Shown piece by piece: positions 23,208-32,632 of a stretch of DNA of 64,000 bases. This DNA is from 34-65-8 sp963529855. GTDB taxonomy: Bacteria; Pseudomonadota; Alphaproteobacteria; Sphingomonadales; Sphingomonadaceae. The position numbers and the translations under genes were made by a program. The stretch spans positions 248,001 to 312,000 of the forward strand of contig CAURZK010000001.1 in the NCBI GenBank assembly GCA_963529855.1, read 5' to 3'. Below the pieces are notes generated by a model, which was not told the origin of the DNA, did no database searches, and saw nothing but the letters and a program-made list of their open reading frames with translations. The stretch's first letter is position 1; every line of letters starts with the position of its first letter.

Positions 23208-26200
23208 CTACTCCCACCAGTAGGGCATACGGCGGGCATTGCCCGTCTCGACCTCGTTCATGGTACGCGAATCGTAAAGTCGCCCGCCCAGCATGACCCG
23301 TTCGATGTCGTCGCTCGCACGGATATCCTGCGAGGGGTCGGCGCTCAGGATCACCAGGTCGGCAAGTTTGCCCGGTTCCAGACTGCCGATATCGCGATCC
23401 ATGCCGAGTGAGCGAGCGGATTCGATCGTGCCTGCACGCAGCGCCTCGACCGGCGACATGCCGCCGCGTGCGAAACTCCACAATTCCCAATGCGCGCCGA
23501 TGCCGGCCTGCTGGCCATGCGCACCGATGCTGACCTTCACGCCGCGATCTGCCAGCTTCTTGGCTTCGCGCGCGGCATTGTCGTCGACGAAGGCCCAGTC
23601 CGGCGCCTTGGTCCGCCGCCCCGTGGCAGCCAGCAGCATGCGTGGCGGCGTGTGAACCATCAGAGGATTGTCGAACACATTGGTCGCCTGGCGCCAATAG
23701 GGATCGCCCGCCAGCCCGCCGTAAGTCACCACCAGCGTAGGTGTGTAGTTGGTGCGGCTCTGGCCGAAAAACTGGAGCACGTCGTCGTACATCACGTCGA
23801 CCGGGATGTTGTGCTCGAGCGTGGAGTTGCCATCGGCGATCAGGTTGATGTCCATCCCGAACAGCGAACCACCTTCGGCCACCACCAGCATGTTTTCGGC
23901 CCGCGCGGCGGCGACCACCTGTTGGCGCTGTTCGCGGCGCGGCTGGTTGTAGTTCTTGATCGATATCCCGCCCTGCGCCTTGATCCGGCGCACGTGAGCC
24001 AGCGCATCGTCGTAGTTGTCGATCCGGGCATAGACGCCGGGCGACTTGGCACCATAGACGATTTCGCCGGTCGAGAAGATGCGCGGGGCGAGCAGCATGC
24101 CCGCCTGCTGGCGTTCGGATGCCGCGAAGATCGCGCTCGCCTGCGATGATGGATCGTGCACGGTGGTAACGCCCATCGCCAGGTCCTGCATTGCCGACCA
24201 GTTTTGCTGCGGCACCAGGTCGCCCACCGCCTGCGGCCCATGCGCGTGGGCATCGACAAGGCCAGGCATGATGGTCTTGCCCGCGGCGTCGATAACGCGC
24301 GCGCCTGCCGGGACAGGCGTGCTCGCCGCCGGACCGACGGCGGAGATCCGGTCGCCGTCGATCACAATGACGGCGTTATCGATCGCGCCCCCATCCTCGC
24401 CCGCCATTGTCAGCACGCGTGCGCCGGTGATCGCGACCACGCCCGTTGGTTTGGCCGCGCGCACGGTGCGGGCAATCGATACGCCCTCTGTTGGAGGGGT
24501 GAAGCTCGCCGCGTTCTCGCCGCGTGGTGCGGTGGGGAACATGGCGGCGGTGCTTGCGCGGTAGACTACCGGGCCCATCGACCATGTCAGCGTGTCGCCG
24601 CGATCCGTCCAGCCAATGTAGTCAGCCCCGCCAGTGCTTGCCTTGATTACCGGCAGCGCGCTGGCCTTCTCGTCCACTGCGACCGCTTGCCCGCCGGGCA
24701 TCAGCGGCATTGCGAAAACCTCGTAATTCTGGCGGAACGCGAAATGGCGGCCGCTGGGCGAGACGCGGAAATCGTTGGCCAGCTCCCCCTGCGCATGGAC
24801 GCGCTTGGCCTCGCCGCTCAGATCGGTCGACAGGAGCTGCAGGTTGCCACCTTCGCGCCCGAGCATGAATATACGGTCATTGTCGGATCCATACTGTGGA
24901 TCCGAATTGCCGCGTGAAACCAGGGTGGGTGTGCCCCCGCTGACGGGAACCCGGTAAACGCCCGGATTCTCGGAAAACTCAGGCGAAGTGAGGTAGCCGC
25001 CGGCGCGTTTCTCGAACACGATCGTGCGCCCGTCGGGCGAGAATTGCGGCACTGCATAATGCCCGCGAACGGAAGTGACGGCGCGGGCACCGCGCCCGCC
25101 CGCATCGCCGACCACGATTTCGCCCAGCCCCCCGTCGGTCCAGCGGACCCAGGCGAGGCTGCGTCCGTCGCGCGACCAGGCGGGCCATAGTTCGAGCGCC
25201 TCGCTTTCCGTGGTCAGGCGGCGGGGCTCGCCGCCAGCCATGTCCTTCACATAGAGCTTGCTCAGGCTTTCGAACACGACGCGCCGCCCGTCGGGCGAAA
25301 CCGCAGCGAACTTGGGCATCTTCGCCTCGAAGCTGTCGGGCGCAACCGGGATGACCGGATGCGGGCCATCGACCACGCCGCGCGTGTCGTCGATCCGGAA
25401 GGGTATTTCGCTCGCGCCGCTGCCGTCAGCATTGGCGCGGTGGAGCTTGCCGCCCGCCCAGAACACGATGCTGCGGTTATCGGGCGTCCATGCCATTTGC
25501 GGGTACACGCCGTAAACGGCCCAGGTTTCCTGCATGTCGAGGTCAAGCTGGCCGTAGACCATGCGCTCGGCCCCGCTGGCCAGATCCTTCACCCACAGTT
25601 GCGACTGGTCCTTGTCGCGCCGCACGAAACTGATCATCCGGCCATCGGGGGATGGCTGCGGGCGCACCGCGCCGCCGTAACCCGATACGGCCGTGGTTAC
25701 TTCGCCGGTTTCGAGGTCATAGCGCTCGATCTCGAACAGGCTCTGCTGGCTGTCCTGCGCATATTCGAAGATCGGCCCGGAGCTGACGTTGCGGGTATAG
25801 TAAACCGCGCTGCCATCGGGCGTGAAGGTCGGCTCGCCCAGTTCCTTCTGCAGCGCCTCGCTGGCGCGCTTGACCAGCAGCACGCCGCCGCCACCGGAAA
25901 TATGGTAAAGCCACACTTCGCCCGTGCCGAGCGAGCGCTGGGTGGTGAAATGCTTCTTCGCTACGATGCTGCGCCCGTCGGGATTCCAGCTGGGCTGCAT
26001 GATCAGGCGGAAGGCTTCCTTGGTGACCTGCCGCTTGTCGCTGCCGTCGGTGTTCATCACCCAGATGTTGTCGCCGCCGCCGCGGTCGGAGGTGAACGCG
26101 ATCCGGCGACCATCGGGCGAGAAGCGCGGGTGGATTTCCCACGCCAGCCCTTCGGCAATGCGAGTCGGCGTGCCGCCGGTGATCGGCATGGTGTAGATGT

Positions 26201-26543
26201 CGCCCAGCAGGGTAAAGGCAAGCGTGCGGCCATCGGGCGAGACGTCAACATCCATCCATGTGCCCTGATCGGTGCGGATCGGAACCTGGCGCACTTCCGC
26301 ACCGCGCGGGGCCATGATGTCCCACTTGCTGTCGTCGGCGGCAGCCGGCTGCGCGGGTACCGGCGTGACGGGTACTGCCGCGCCGCTGCCTTCGGCGGGC
26401 TGTTCGGCATCGTCCTCCTGCGAGGACTGGACTTCGCCCTCCTCCACCGGATTGGGCGACGGCTGCGGCGGCTGTTGCTGCTGCGCAAGGGCGGCCTGGG
26501 CGACGAACAGCGTGGCAAGTGCCGTGGCGACGGTGAATTTCAT
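23208..26543 (-). CDS. Exported TolB-like beta-propeller / amidohydrolase fusion protein
   Basis: 1111 residues. A signal peptide (MKFTVATALATLFVAQAALA, cut near residue 20) is followed by a Gln/Pro/Glu-rich linker. A large propeller region of WD40/TolB-like blades follows (about 85-700), with many repeats of the form FSPDGR, AFTSDRGGG and WSRDGRSLAW. A metal-dependent amidohydrolase domain ends the protein (about 720-1090). Its start shows VITGARVLTMAG, with metal ligands His-x-His in MPGLVDAHAHG and late segments such as IGSLEPGKLADLVIL. This architecture is typical of secreted imidazolonepropionase-like amidohydrolases or prolidase-like enzymes. The substrate is unknown. Confidence 0.88.
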   Translation of the reverse strand: MKFTVATALATLFVAQAALAQQQQPPQPSPNPVEEGEVQSSQEDDAEQPAEGSGAAVPVTPVPAQPAAADDSKWDIMAPRGAEVRQVPIRTDQGTWMDVDVSPDGRTLAFTLLGDIYTMPITGGTPTRIAEGLAWEIHPRFSPDGRRIAFTSDRGGGDNIWVMNTDGSDKRQVTKEAFRLIMQPSWNPDGRSIVAKKHFTTQRSLGTGEVWLYHISGGGGVLLVKRASEALQKELGEPTFTPDGSAVYYTRNVSSGPIFEYAQDSQQSLFEIERYDLETGEVTTAVSGYGGAVRPQPSPDGRMISFVRRDKDQSQLWVKDLASGAERMVYGQLDLDMQETWAVYGVYPQMAWTPDNRSIVFWAGGKLHRANADGSGASEIPFRIDDTRGVVDGPHPVIPVAPDSFEAKMPKFAAVSPDGRRVVFESLSKLYVKDMAGGEPRRLTTESEALELWPAWSRDGRSLAWVRWTDGGLGEIVVGDAGGRGARAVTSVRGHYAVPQFSPDGRTIVFEKRAGGYLTSPEFSENPGVYRVPVSGGTPTLVSRGNSDPQYGSDNDRIFMLGREGGNLQLLSTDLSGEAKRVHAQGELANDFRVSPSGRHFAFRQNYEVFAMPLMPGGQAVAVDEKASALPVIKASTGGADYIGWTDRGDTLTWSMGPVVYRASTAAMFPTAPRGENAASFTPPTEGVSIARTVRAAKPTGVVAITGARVLTMAGEDGGAIDNAVIVIDGDRISAVGPAASTPVPAGARVIDAAGKTIMPGLVDAHAHGPQAVGDLVPQQNWSAMQDLAMGVTTVHDPSSQASAIFAASERQQAGMLLAPRIFSTGEIVYGAKSPGVYARIDNYDDALAHVRRIKAQGGISIKNYNQPRREQRQQVVAAARAENMLVVAEGGSLFGMDINLIADGNSTLEHNIPVDVMYDDVLQFFGQSRTNYTPTLVVTYGGLAGDPYWRQATNVFDNPLMVHTPPRMLLAATGRRTKAPDWAFVDDNAAREAKKLADRGVKVSIGAHGQQAGIGAHWELWSFARGGMSPVEALRAGTIESARSLGMDRDIGSLEPGKLADLVILSADPSQDIRASDDIERVMLGGRLYDSRTMNEVETGNARRMPYWWE

Positions 26544-26611
26544 GTGGGGCTCTCCCTGTTTATGCGCGCGGTTCTAGGCTGCCGGCGCCGCATGTCCAAG
26601 GCGTTGGTCGA

Positions 26612-26652
26612 AAAGAAAAAGGCCCCTCCCCGTCTTGCGCGGGGAAGGGCCT
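26612..26652 (-). terminator. Rho-independent terminator of pckA
   Basis: On the pckA strand GGCCCTTCCCCG and CGGGGAGGGGCC form a strong stem with one mismatch and a 7-base loop, followed by TTTTTCTTTT. It begins about 27 bp after the pckA stop. The amidohydrolase gene downstream on the same strand is therefore separately transcribed. Confidence 0.85.
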
Positions 26653-26678
26653 CTCCTCTCCAACCGATATGGCGTGGG

Positions 26679-28286
26679 TCAGGCTGCCTGCGGCGCTGCC
26701 TGGCGGACGCCTTCATCGACGTGTGCCTCGAAACGGGCGAAGTTGTCGACGAAAAGCTGCACCAGCTTGCGCGCGGTGCGATCGTATTCGTCCTTGTCGG
26801 TCCAGGTCGCGCGCGGATCGAGGATGGTCTGGTCGATCCCGGCCTCTGCCAGCGCCGGAACGCTGACGGGCACGTCGAACCCGAAATTCGGATCCTTGCG
26901 GAATTCGACCCCGTCCATCTTGCCATCGAGCGCGGCGTTCAGAAGCGCACGGGTTGCCTTGATCGGCATCCGGCTGCCTTCGCCGTACTTTCCGCCGGTC
27001 CAGCCGGTGTTGACCAGCCAGCACTGCACCCCGCCCTTGGCGATCCGGTCCTTCAGCAGATTGCCATAGACGCTGGGATGACGCGGCATGAACGGCGCGC
27101 CGAAGCAGGTGCTGAATGTCGCTTCGGGCTCGGTAACGCCGATTTCGGTGCCTGCGACCTTGGCGGTGTAGCCTGACAGGAAGTAGTACATCGCCTGATC
27201 CGGCGTCAGGCGCGCGATCGGGGGCAGCACGCCGAACGCATCGGCGGTGAGCATGATCACGTTCGAGGGAACCGGGCCGAGGTTCTTCTCGCTGGTGTTG
27301 GGGATATATTCGATCGGATAGGCACCGCGGCTGTTCTCGGCCAGCGAGTTGTCGTCGAAATCGAGCTCGCGCGTGACCGGATCCATCACCACGTTTTCGA
27401 GCACGGTCCCGAACATCCGGGTGGTGGCGTAGATTTCCGGCTCCGCCTCCTGCGAAAGGCGGATCATCTTGGCGTAGCAGCCGCCTTCGAAATTGAAGAC
27501 CGCGGTGTCCGACCAGCCATGTTCGTCATCGCCGATCAGCGTGCGGCTCGCATCGGCAGAAAGCGTGGTCTTGCCGGTACCCGACAGGCCGAAGAACACC
27601 GCCGTCTTGCCGTCAGGCCCGATGTTGGCCGAACAGTGCATCGGCATGACGCCGTGGGTGGGCAACAGATAATTGAGGATGCCGAACACGCTCTTCTTCA
27701 TTTCGCCGGCATAACGGGTACCTCCGATCAGGATCAGCTTCTCGGTAAGGTTGACGGCGATCACCGTCTCGCTGCGGCAACCGTGGCGCGCAGGATCGGC
27801 CCGGAAGCTGGGCAGGTCGATGATGGTGTATTCGGGCACGAAACCCTGCAGTTCGTCCACGGTCGGACGTACCAGCAGCGTGCGGATGAACAGGTTGTGC
27901 CACGCGAATTCGTTGATCACGCGCACGTTGACGCGGTGTTCGGGCTGCGAACCGCCGAACAGGTCGGCAACATAGAGCGTGTCCTTGTCGGCCAGCGCCG
28001 CCATGAAATCCGCCTTCAGGTTGGCGAAGTGTTCGGGCGCCATCGATGCGTTGTTGTCCCACCACACCGTGTCTTCGGTCTCGCTATCGCGGACGATGAA
28101 CTTGTCTTTCGCGCTACGGCCGGTGTGCGGGCCGGTTTTCACCACCAGCGAGCCCCATTTCGACAGTTCGCCTTCCCCGTTGGTGACAGCCTGCTCGACC
28201 AGCTGCGCGGTGCCGAGATTGGGGTGGATCGTAGCGCGGGTTTCGATACCCTGGCTGGCGAGCGGGTGGGACAGCGCGACAGTCAT
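26679..28286 (-). CDS. pckA: Phosphoenolpyruvate carboxykinase (ATP)
   Basis: 535 residues. It converts oxaloacetate and ATP to phosphoenolpyruvate, CO2 and ADP, the first committed step of gluconeogenesis. The kinase loop FGLSGTGKTTLSAD, the preceding PTHGVMPMHCSANIG segment, and YFLSGYTAKVAGTE with NTGWTGGKYG are all classic for the ATP-dependent enzyme. The start MTVALSHPLASQG has AGGAG upstream. It is divergent from chvI with a 217-bp shared intergenic region. In rhizobia and Agrobacterium pckA is also next to chvI-chvG, and ChvI affects its expression, so control by the neighbouring regulator is likely. Confidence 0.96.
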   Translation of the reverse strand: MTVALSHPLASQGIETRATIHPNLGTAQLVEQAVTNGEGELSKWGSLVVKTGPHTGRSAKDKFIVRDSETEDTVWWDNNASMAPEHFANLKADFMAALADKDTLYVADLFGGSQPEHRVNVRVINEFAWHNLFIRTLLVRPTVDELQGFVPEYTIIDLPSFRADPARHGCRSETVIAVNLTEKLILIGGTRYAGEMKKSVFGILNYLLPTHGVMPMHCSANIGPDGKTAVFFGLSGTGKTTLSADASRTLIGDDEHGWSDTAVFNFEGGCYAKMIRLSQEAEPEIYATTRMFGTVLENVVMDPVTRELDFDDNSLAENSRGAYPIEYIPNTSEKNLGPVPSNVIMLTADAFGVLPPIARLTPDQAMYYFLSGYTAKVAGTEIGVTEPEATFSTCFGAPFMPRHPSVYGNLLKDRIAKGGVQCWLVNTGWTGGKYGEGSRMPIKATRALLNAALDGKMDGVEFRKDPNFGFDVPVSVPALAEAGIDQTILDPRATWTDKDEYDRTARKLVQLFVDNFARFEAHVDEGVRQAAPQAA

Positions 28287-28503
28287 GTAAACTCCTGGAA
28301 TAACAGGCTCGGCACCGCTGGCCTGGCTGGCTGGCGATTCGCCTTGCATACCTATGCACGGGATATCTGGGCGCGCATAATGGCACTGGAAAGGCGCGTC
28401 AAATCGCGATCGGCCAAGCGCCCGGAACGCGGGCTCTGGCCAAGACAGAATCTTACGCGGCGATGCGTTGTCTCGCAGCGCCAATGCGACTAGCAAGCGA
28501 GCA

Positions 28504-29244
28504 ATGGCTGTCACCGATGCCCCGCCCCGATCCGGCGAGCGCGTAATCGCGCTGGTCGACGATGATCGCAACATCCTGACGACAGTGTCGATCGCTTTGC
28601 AGGCCGAAGGCTATGCAACGCGGGTCTTCACCGATGGGGAGGCGGCGCTGAAGGCCTTGCTCGAAAGCCCGCCCGATCTGGCGGTGTTCGACATCAAGAT
28701 GCCCCGCATGGATGGGATGGAACTGCTGCGGCAGCTGCGGCGGCATTCCGCGTTGCCGGTGATCTTCCTGACCAGCAAGGACGACGAGCACGACGAGGAA
28801 GCCGGGCTAGAACTTGGCGCCGACGACTACATCGCGAAACCATTCAGCCTGCGTCTGCTGGTTGCCCGCATCCGTGCCATCCTGCGCCGTACGGGCGAGG
28901 AAACTGACAGTGCCCGCGTCGAAGGCGAAGAGGATCCCGGCCCCGTGATCGAGCGCGGCCGGCTGCGGATGGACCCTGCCCGCCACCAGGTGACCTGGGG
29001 TGACAAGCCGGTTTCGCTCACGGTAACCGAATTTCTGATCCTGGAGGCGCTGGCCGCCCGACCCGGCGTGATCAAGAGCCGCAACCAGCTGATGGACGCG
29101 GCCTATCCCGACGATGTGTTCGTGGACGACCGGACGGTCGATAGTCACATCAAGCGGATGCGCCGCAAGTTCCGCGTGGTCGACCGCGATTTCGGCGCGA
29201 TCGAGACGCTTTACGGCGCGGGATACAGCTTCAGCGATGGCTGA
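28504..29244 (+). CDS. chvI: Response regulator ChvI (OmpR family)
   Basis: 246 residues. A receiver domain (about 12-130; acceptor Asp63 in AVFDIKMPRMDG, conserved Lys in YIAKPFSLRLL) is joined to an OmpR-type winged helix ending in KRMRRKFRVVDRDFGAIETLYGAGYSF. The insertion rich in Glu between the two (GEETDSARVEGEEDPG) is typical of ChvI proteins. The ATG giving MAVTDAPPRSG is preferred to a TTG 36 bp upstream. It overlaps chvG by eight bases. In other alphaproteobacteria this system answers acidity and envelope stress. Confidence 0.92.
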   Translation: MAVTDAPPRSGERVIALVDDDRNILTTVSIALQAEGYATRVFTDGEAALKALLESPPDLAVFDIKMPRMDGMELLRQLRRHSALPVIFLTSKDDEHDEEAGLELGADDYIAKPFSLRLLVARIRAILRRTGEETDSARVEGEEDPGPVIERGRLRMDPARHQVTWGDKPVSLTVTEFLILEALAARPGVIKSRNQLMDAAYPDDVFVDDRTVDSHIKRMRRKFRVVDRDFGAIETLYGAGYSFSDG

Positions 29245-30823
29245 CACATTCCGCGGCCGGCTGCCCGAAGGCCTGCTCGGGCGGTTCGGCTGGTCCAACC
29301 GCCTGTCGATCACGCCGCGCATCCTGGCGGTCAACCTCCTCCCCCTGGCTTTGCTGGGCGGCGGGGTCTTCTACCTCGACGGTTATCGCAAGCAGTTGCT
29401 GGCCGAACGCTACAAGATGGCGCGAATCGAGGTGCAGATCACCGCAGAGGCACTCGCCGGTGCCAGTCGCCAGCGGCAGGAGGCGCTGCTGATCCAGATC
29501 GGCAAGGAACAGTCGATGCGGCTGCGCATGTTCGATGCTGAAGGGCGCCTGTGGGCCGACAGCTTCGCATTGGCGGAGCCTGCTTTCCGGTTCGACGATC
29601 CGACGGATGATCCGTTCTCGCAGGATTTCGCCCGCATGCTCGACCGGGTGGTCGACAAGATCGTCGGCGCCGAGCCAATCCCCGATTACATCGAACCCAA
29701 GGTGCCCCATGCCGACGCGTGGCCGGAATTGCGCCGCGCGCGCGAACAGGGCATTTCGCAGATCCAGCTGCGCGACGCGCCCGATGGTTCGCCGGTGATC
29801 AATGCCGCCGCGCCCGTCGGGATCAATGGGGCGACGCTGCTCACCACCCGCAACGCGCTGGACATCACGCTGGCCGTGCGCGAAGCCCGCAGCACGCTGG
29901 GGCTGGCGGTACTGCTGGCGCTGATTGGCTCCATCTTCCTGTCGCTCTACATGGCGCGGACGATCGTCCAGCCGCTGCGTTCGCTCGCCAGCGCCGCAGT
30001 CCGCGTGCGGCAGGGGCGCGAGCGCGGGGTCGAGGTGCCGCGCCTGCCAGAAAGGCAGGACGAAATCGGCCTGCTTGCCCGCGCGGTGTCCGACATGACC
30101 GACGCCCTGCGCCAACGCATCGATGCGGTCGATCATTTCGCCGCCGATGTCGCGCATGAGATCAAGAACCCGCTCGCATCGCTTCGCAGCGCGCTCGAAT
30201 CCCTGCCCAAGGTCGAGGATGCCGAGTTGCGCAGCCAATTGACTGCGATCGCCACGCACGATGTCCGGCGTATCGACCGCCTCGTCACCGAAATTTCGGA
30301 AGCGAGCAGGATCGATGCGGAGCTTTCGCGCGCGACGTTCGTGCCGGTCGACCTGCCCCGCCTGGTGCGCAGCATTGTCTGCGCGCGCGAAAACCGGCCC
30401 GAGAACGAGGGGCGCACGGTGGAACTTGTTCTCCCTAGTGCCAGCGTGACGGTGCTGGGCGAACCGATGCGGCTGGAGCGAGTGATCGAGAACCTGCTCG
30501 ACAATGCGGTTTCCTTTTCACCCGAAGCCGGCGTGGTGACCGTCACGGTGCGGGCTGAAAACGGTGACGTGTGCCTGTCGGTGTGCGACCAGGGCCCCGG
30601 TATCGCGGAGGAAGCGCGCGAAAAGGTGTTCGAACGCTTCCATTCCGACCGCCCCGCGGGCGAGGATTTCGGCAACCATTCCGGGCTCGGCCTCGCGATT
30701 GCCCGTGCCATTGCCCAGGCGCACGACGGCACGCTGACCGCGCATGGCCGCGACGATGGAGCGACGGGAGCCTGCCTCGTGCTGCGTCTTCCCCGAGTCA
30801 GCGGGGCGGCGCCCAAGCAGTGA
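29237..30823 (+). CDS. chvG: Sensor histidine kinase ChvG
   Basis: 528 residues. A transmembrane helix near 30-48, a periplasmic sensor loop (about 50-220), and a second helix near 222-242 are followed by a HAMP domain (YMARTIVQPLRSLASAAV), a HisKA dimerisation domain with phospho-His307 in DVAHEIKNPLAS, and a HATPase domain with NLLDNAVSF (N box), DQGPGI (G1) and GLGLAIARAI (G2). The periplasmic part matches the ChvG/ExoS sensor style. Its start overlaps chvI; the stop abuts the hprK start. It would phosphorylate ChvI. Confidence 0.93.
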   Translation: MADTFRGRLPEGLLGRFGWSNRLSITPRILAVNLLPLALLGGGVFYLDGYRKQLLAERYKMARIEVQITAEALAGASRQRQEALLIQIGKEQSMRLRMFDAEGRLWADSFALAEPAFRFDDPTDDPFSQDFARMLDRVVDKIVGAEPIPDYIEPKVPHADAWPELRRAREQGISQIQLRDAPDGSPVINAAAPVGINGATLLTTRNALDITLAVREARSTLGLAVLLALIGSIFLSLYMARTIVQPLRSLASAAVRVRQGRERGVEVPRLPERQDEIGLLARAVSDMTDALRQRIDAVDHFAADVAHEIKNPLASLRSALESLPKVEDAELRSQLTAIATHDVRRIDRLVTEISEASRIDAELSRATFVPVDLPRLVRSIVCARENRPENEGRTVELVLPSASVTVLGEPMRLERVIENLLDNAVSFSPEAGVVTVTVRAENGDVCLSVCDQGPGIAEEAREKVFERFHSDRPAGEDFGNHSGLGLAIARAIAQAHDGTLTAHGRDDGATGACLVLRLPRVSGAAPKQ

Positions 30824-30825
30824 CG

Positions 30826-31233
30826 ATGCTGCGGCAAGCCACATGCGTCGCTATCGGAGAGCGCGGGCTTCTGATCGAGGGCCCTCCCGGCGTGGGGAAA
30901 TCGACCCTCGCGCTCAAACTGATCGATCGCGGTGCGGTGCTGGTTGGCGACGACGGGGCAGCCCTTTCGGTGCGCGCCGGCGAATTGTGGGCCGCACCCC
31001 CGCCCGCGACGGCGGGGCTGGTCGAGGTGCGTAATGTCGGGCTGCTGCCCTTTCCCACCACTGAAACCAGGGTTGCCTTGGTCTTGCGGCTTGACCCGGA
31101 TGCGCCGCGTTACTGCGACAGGGCTGGAACGATCGACATCTGTGGCGTCATGCTGCCGCTGTTGGCGTTCGATCCTGCGATTCCCGCAGCCGCGATCCGG
31201 GCTGAACTGGCGCTTCGGCAGTACGGTGCCTAG
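30826..31233 (+). CDS. hprK: HPr kinase/phosphorylase, short alphaproteobacterial form
   Basis: 135 residues: only the catalytic C-terminal domain, without the N-terminal domain present in Firmicutes HprK (about 310 residues). Walker A reads GPPGVGKST (19-27), followed by a KLIDRGAVLVGDD segment in which the conserved Asp pair is retained, and the conserved late segment is present in shortened form. It phosphorylates a serine of HPr (Ser51 here, three genes downstream). A GTG six bases upstream overlapping the chvG stop is an alternative start. The truncated form is normal for alphaproteobacteria. Confidence 0.88.
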   Translation: MLRQATCVAIGERGLLIEGPPGVGKSTLALKLIDRGAVLVGDDGAALSVRAGELWAAPPPATAGLVEVRNVGLLPFPTTETRVALVLRLDPDAPRYCDRAGTIDICGVMLPLLAFDPAIPAAAIRAELALRQYGA

Positions 31234-31245
31234 GGTGGCGGGACG

Positions 31246-32163
31246 ATGACTGACGACTCGCTCGAACCCGAAGGCAGGCACCGGATCCTGCTCGTCACCG
31301 GCCTGTCCGGTGCTGGCAAGACGACTGCCTTGCAGGTGCTTGAGGACCTGGGTTGGGAAGCGATCGACAACTTCCCGATCCGCCTGCTCGGTCGGTTGAT
31401 CGGGCGCGGTACGGAAGGCGGCAGCCATCCGCTGGCGATCGGGTTCGACAGCCGTACGCGCGGGTTCGTGCCGTCCGACATCATCACCAAGGTGCGCGAA
31501 CTCGTCAATCGCCCGGACCTGATCGTCACGACCCTGTTCCTCGACTGCGCCAGCGGCGAGCTTGAACGGCGTTACAACGAAACGCGCCGCCGCCATCCCA
31601 TGGCCCACGGTCGACCCGTCCGCACGGGCATCCAGGCGGAACGCGAACTCCTCGAACCATTGCGCCGCTGGGCCGACGCGGTGATCGACACTACCGATTA
31701 TACTACCAACGACTTGCAGCAGGCCATTCGCGAACAGTTCGCCGGCAGCGCCCCGCGCGAGATGTCGCTGATCCTGTCGAGCTTCGGTTTCGCTCGCGGC
31801 ACCCCGCCCTTGGCCGACCTCGTTTTCGACATGCGGTTTCTTGATAATCCGCACTGGGTGCCGGGGCTGCGCGAGCAGACCGGGCTCGACCCCGCAGTTG
31901 GAGACCACGTGCGACGCGATGAGGCCTTCGACACTGCGTTCGCGCAGATACGCGCCCTGCTGAACACGCTCCTGCCGCGGTATCGCGCGCAGGGGCGCAG
32001 CTACGTCAGCGTGGCGTTCGGCTGTACAGGCGGCAGACATCGTTCGGTGTTTACCGCTGAACAAATGGCGCAGGCCTTGCGCGAGGATGGATTTTCGCCC
32101 ACGGTATTGCACCGCAATCTGGGGTCGCGCGCCGCCGACGAGATAGAAGGTCCGCAGGCATGA
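31246..32163 (+). CDS. rapZ: RapZ / YvcJ-family nucleotide-binding protein (RNase adapter)
   Basis: 305 residues. Walker A GLSGAGKTTALQVLEDLGWE (19-38) is followed by IDNFPIRLL, a Walker B-like segment, and the C-terminal signature FGCTGGRHRSVF followed by the final helical segment. In enterobacteria RapZ binds glucosamine-6-phosphate and directs RNase E to the sRNA GlmZ; in other groups it is a P-loop protein of uncertain role within PTS operons. It is placed between hprK and the EIIA gene with 12 and 55 bp gaps. Confidence 0.92.
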   Translation: MTDDSLEPEGRHRILLVTGLSGAGKTTALQVLEDLGWEAIDNFPIRLLGRLIGRGTEGGSHPLAIGFDSRTRGFVPSDIITKVRELVNRPDLIVTTLFLDCASGELERRYNETRRRHPMAHGRPVRTGIQAERELLEPLRRWADAVIDTTDYTTNDLQQAIREQFAGSAPREMSLILSSFGFARGTPPLADLVFDMRFLDNPHWVPGLREQTGLDPAVGDHVRRDEAFDTAFAQIRALLNTLLPRYRAQGRSYVSVAFGCTGGRHRSVFTAEQMAQALREDGFSPTVLHRNLGSRAADEIEGPQA

Positions 32164-32218
32164 TGCCGTCGCACGTTTTGGGACCGGCCCCGCTGGAAGT
32201 CCGGATATACAGAAACTC

Positions 32219-32632
32219 ATGATCGGATTGATACTGGTCACCCACGGCCGCCTGGCCGAGGAATTCGTCCACGCAATGCAGCACGTGGTCGGCCCGCAGG
32301 AAGCGGTCGAAACGGTGTGCATCGGGCCGGAGGACGACGTCGAGAAGCGGCGCGCGGAAATCGCTGGCGCGATTCGCAAGGTCGACGCGGGCGCCGGCGT
32401 GATCGTGCTGACCGACCTGTTCGGCGGAACCCCCTCCAACCTCGCCATATCGCTGCTCGACGCAGGGCGGGTGGAAGTGATCGCCGGGATCAACCTGCCG
32501 ATGCTGATCCGCCTGGCCGGGGTTCGCAAGGACGCCAGCGTCACTGACGCCGTCCATGCTGCGCGCGATGCGGGGCAGAGCTACATAACCATCGCGTCCG
32601 AATTGCTTGGAAAGAAAGCCAAGGCTTCGTGA
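32219..32632 (+). CDS. PTS EIIA component, mannose family
   Basis: 137 residues. MIGLILVTHGRLAEEF contains the phosphorylatable His9 of mannose-type EIIA domains, and VIVLTDLFGGTPSNLA (about 61-76) is the second family signature. There is no membrane component, so it is probably a regulatory EIIA. It overlaps the HPr gene by four bases (GTGA). Together with HPr and HprK it forms the incomplete regulatory PTS of alphaproteobacteria; EI (ptsP/ptsI) is not in the window. Confidence 0.9.
   Translation: MIGLILVTHGRLAEEFVHAMQHVVGPQEAVETVCIGPEDDVEKRRAEIAGAIRKVDAGAGVIVLTDLFGGTPSNLAISLLDAGRVEVIAGINLPMLIRLAGVRKDASVTDAVHAARDAGQSYITIASELLGKKAKAS

Noticed and set aside
28468..28503. TTG start for chvI, 36 bp upstream of the ATG
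   Set aside because: No ribosome binding site, and the extra residues (SRSANATSKRA) are not part of the receiver domain; the ATG at 28504 fits the family.
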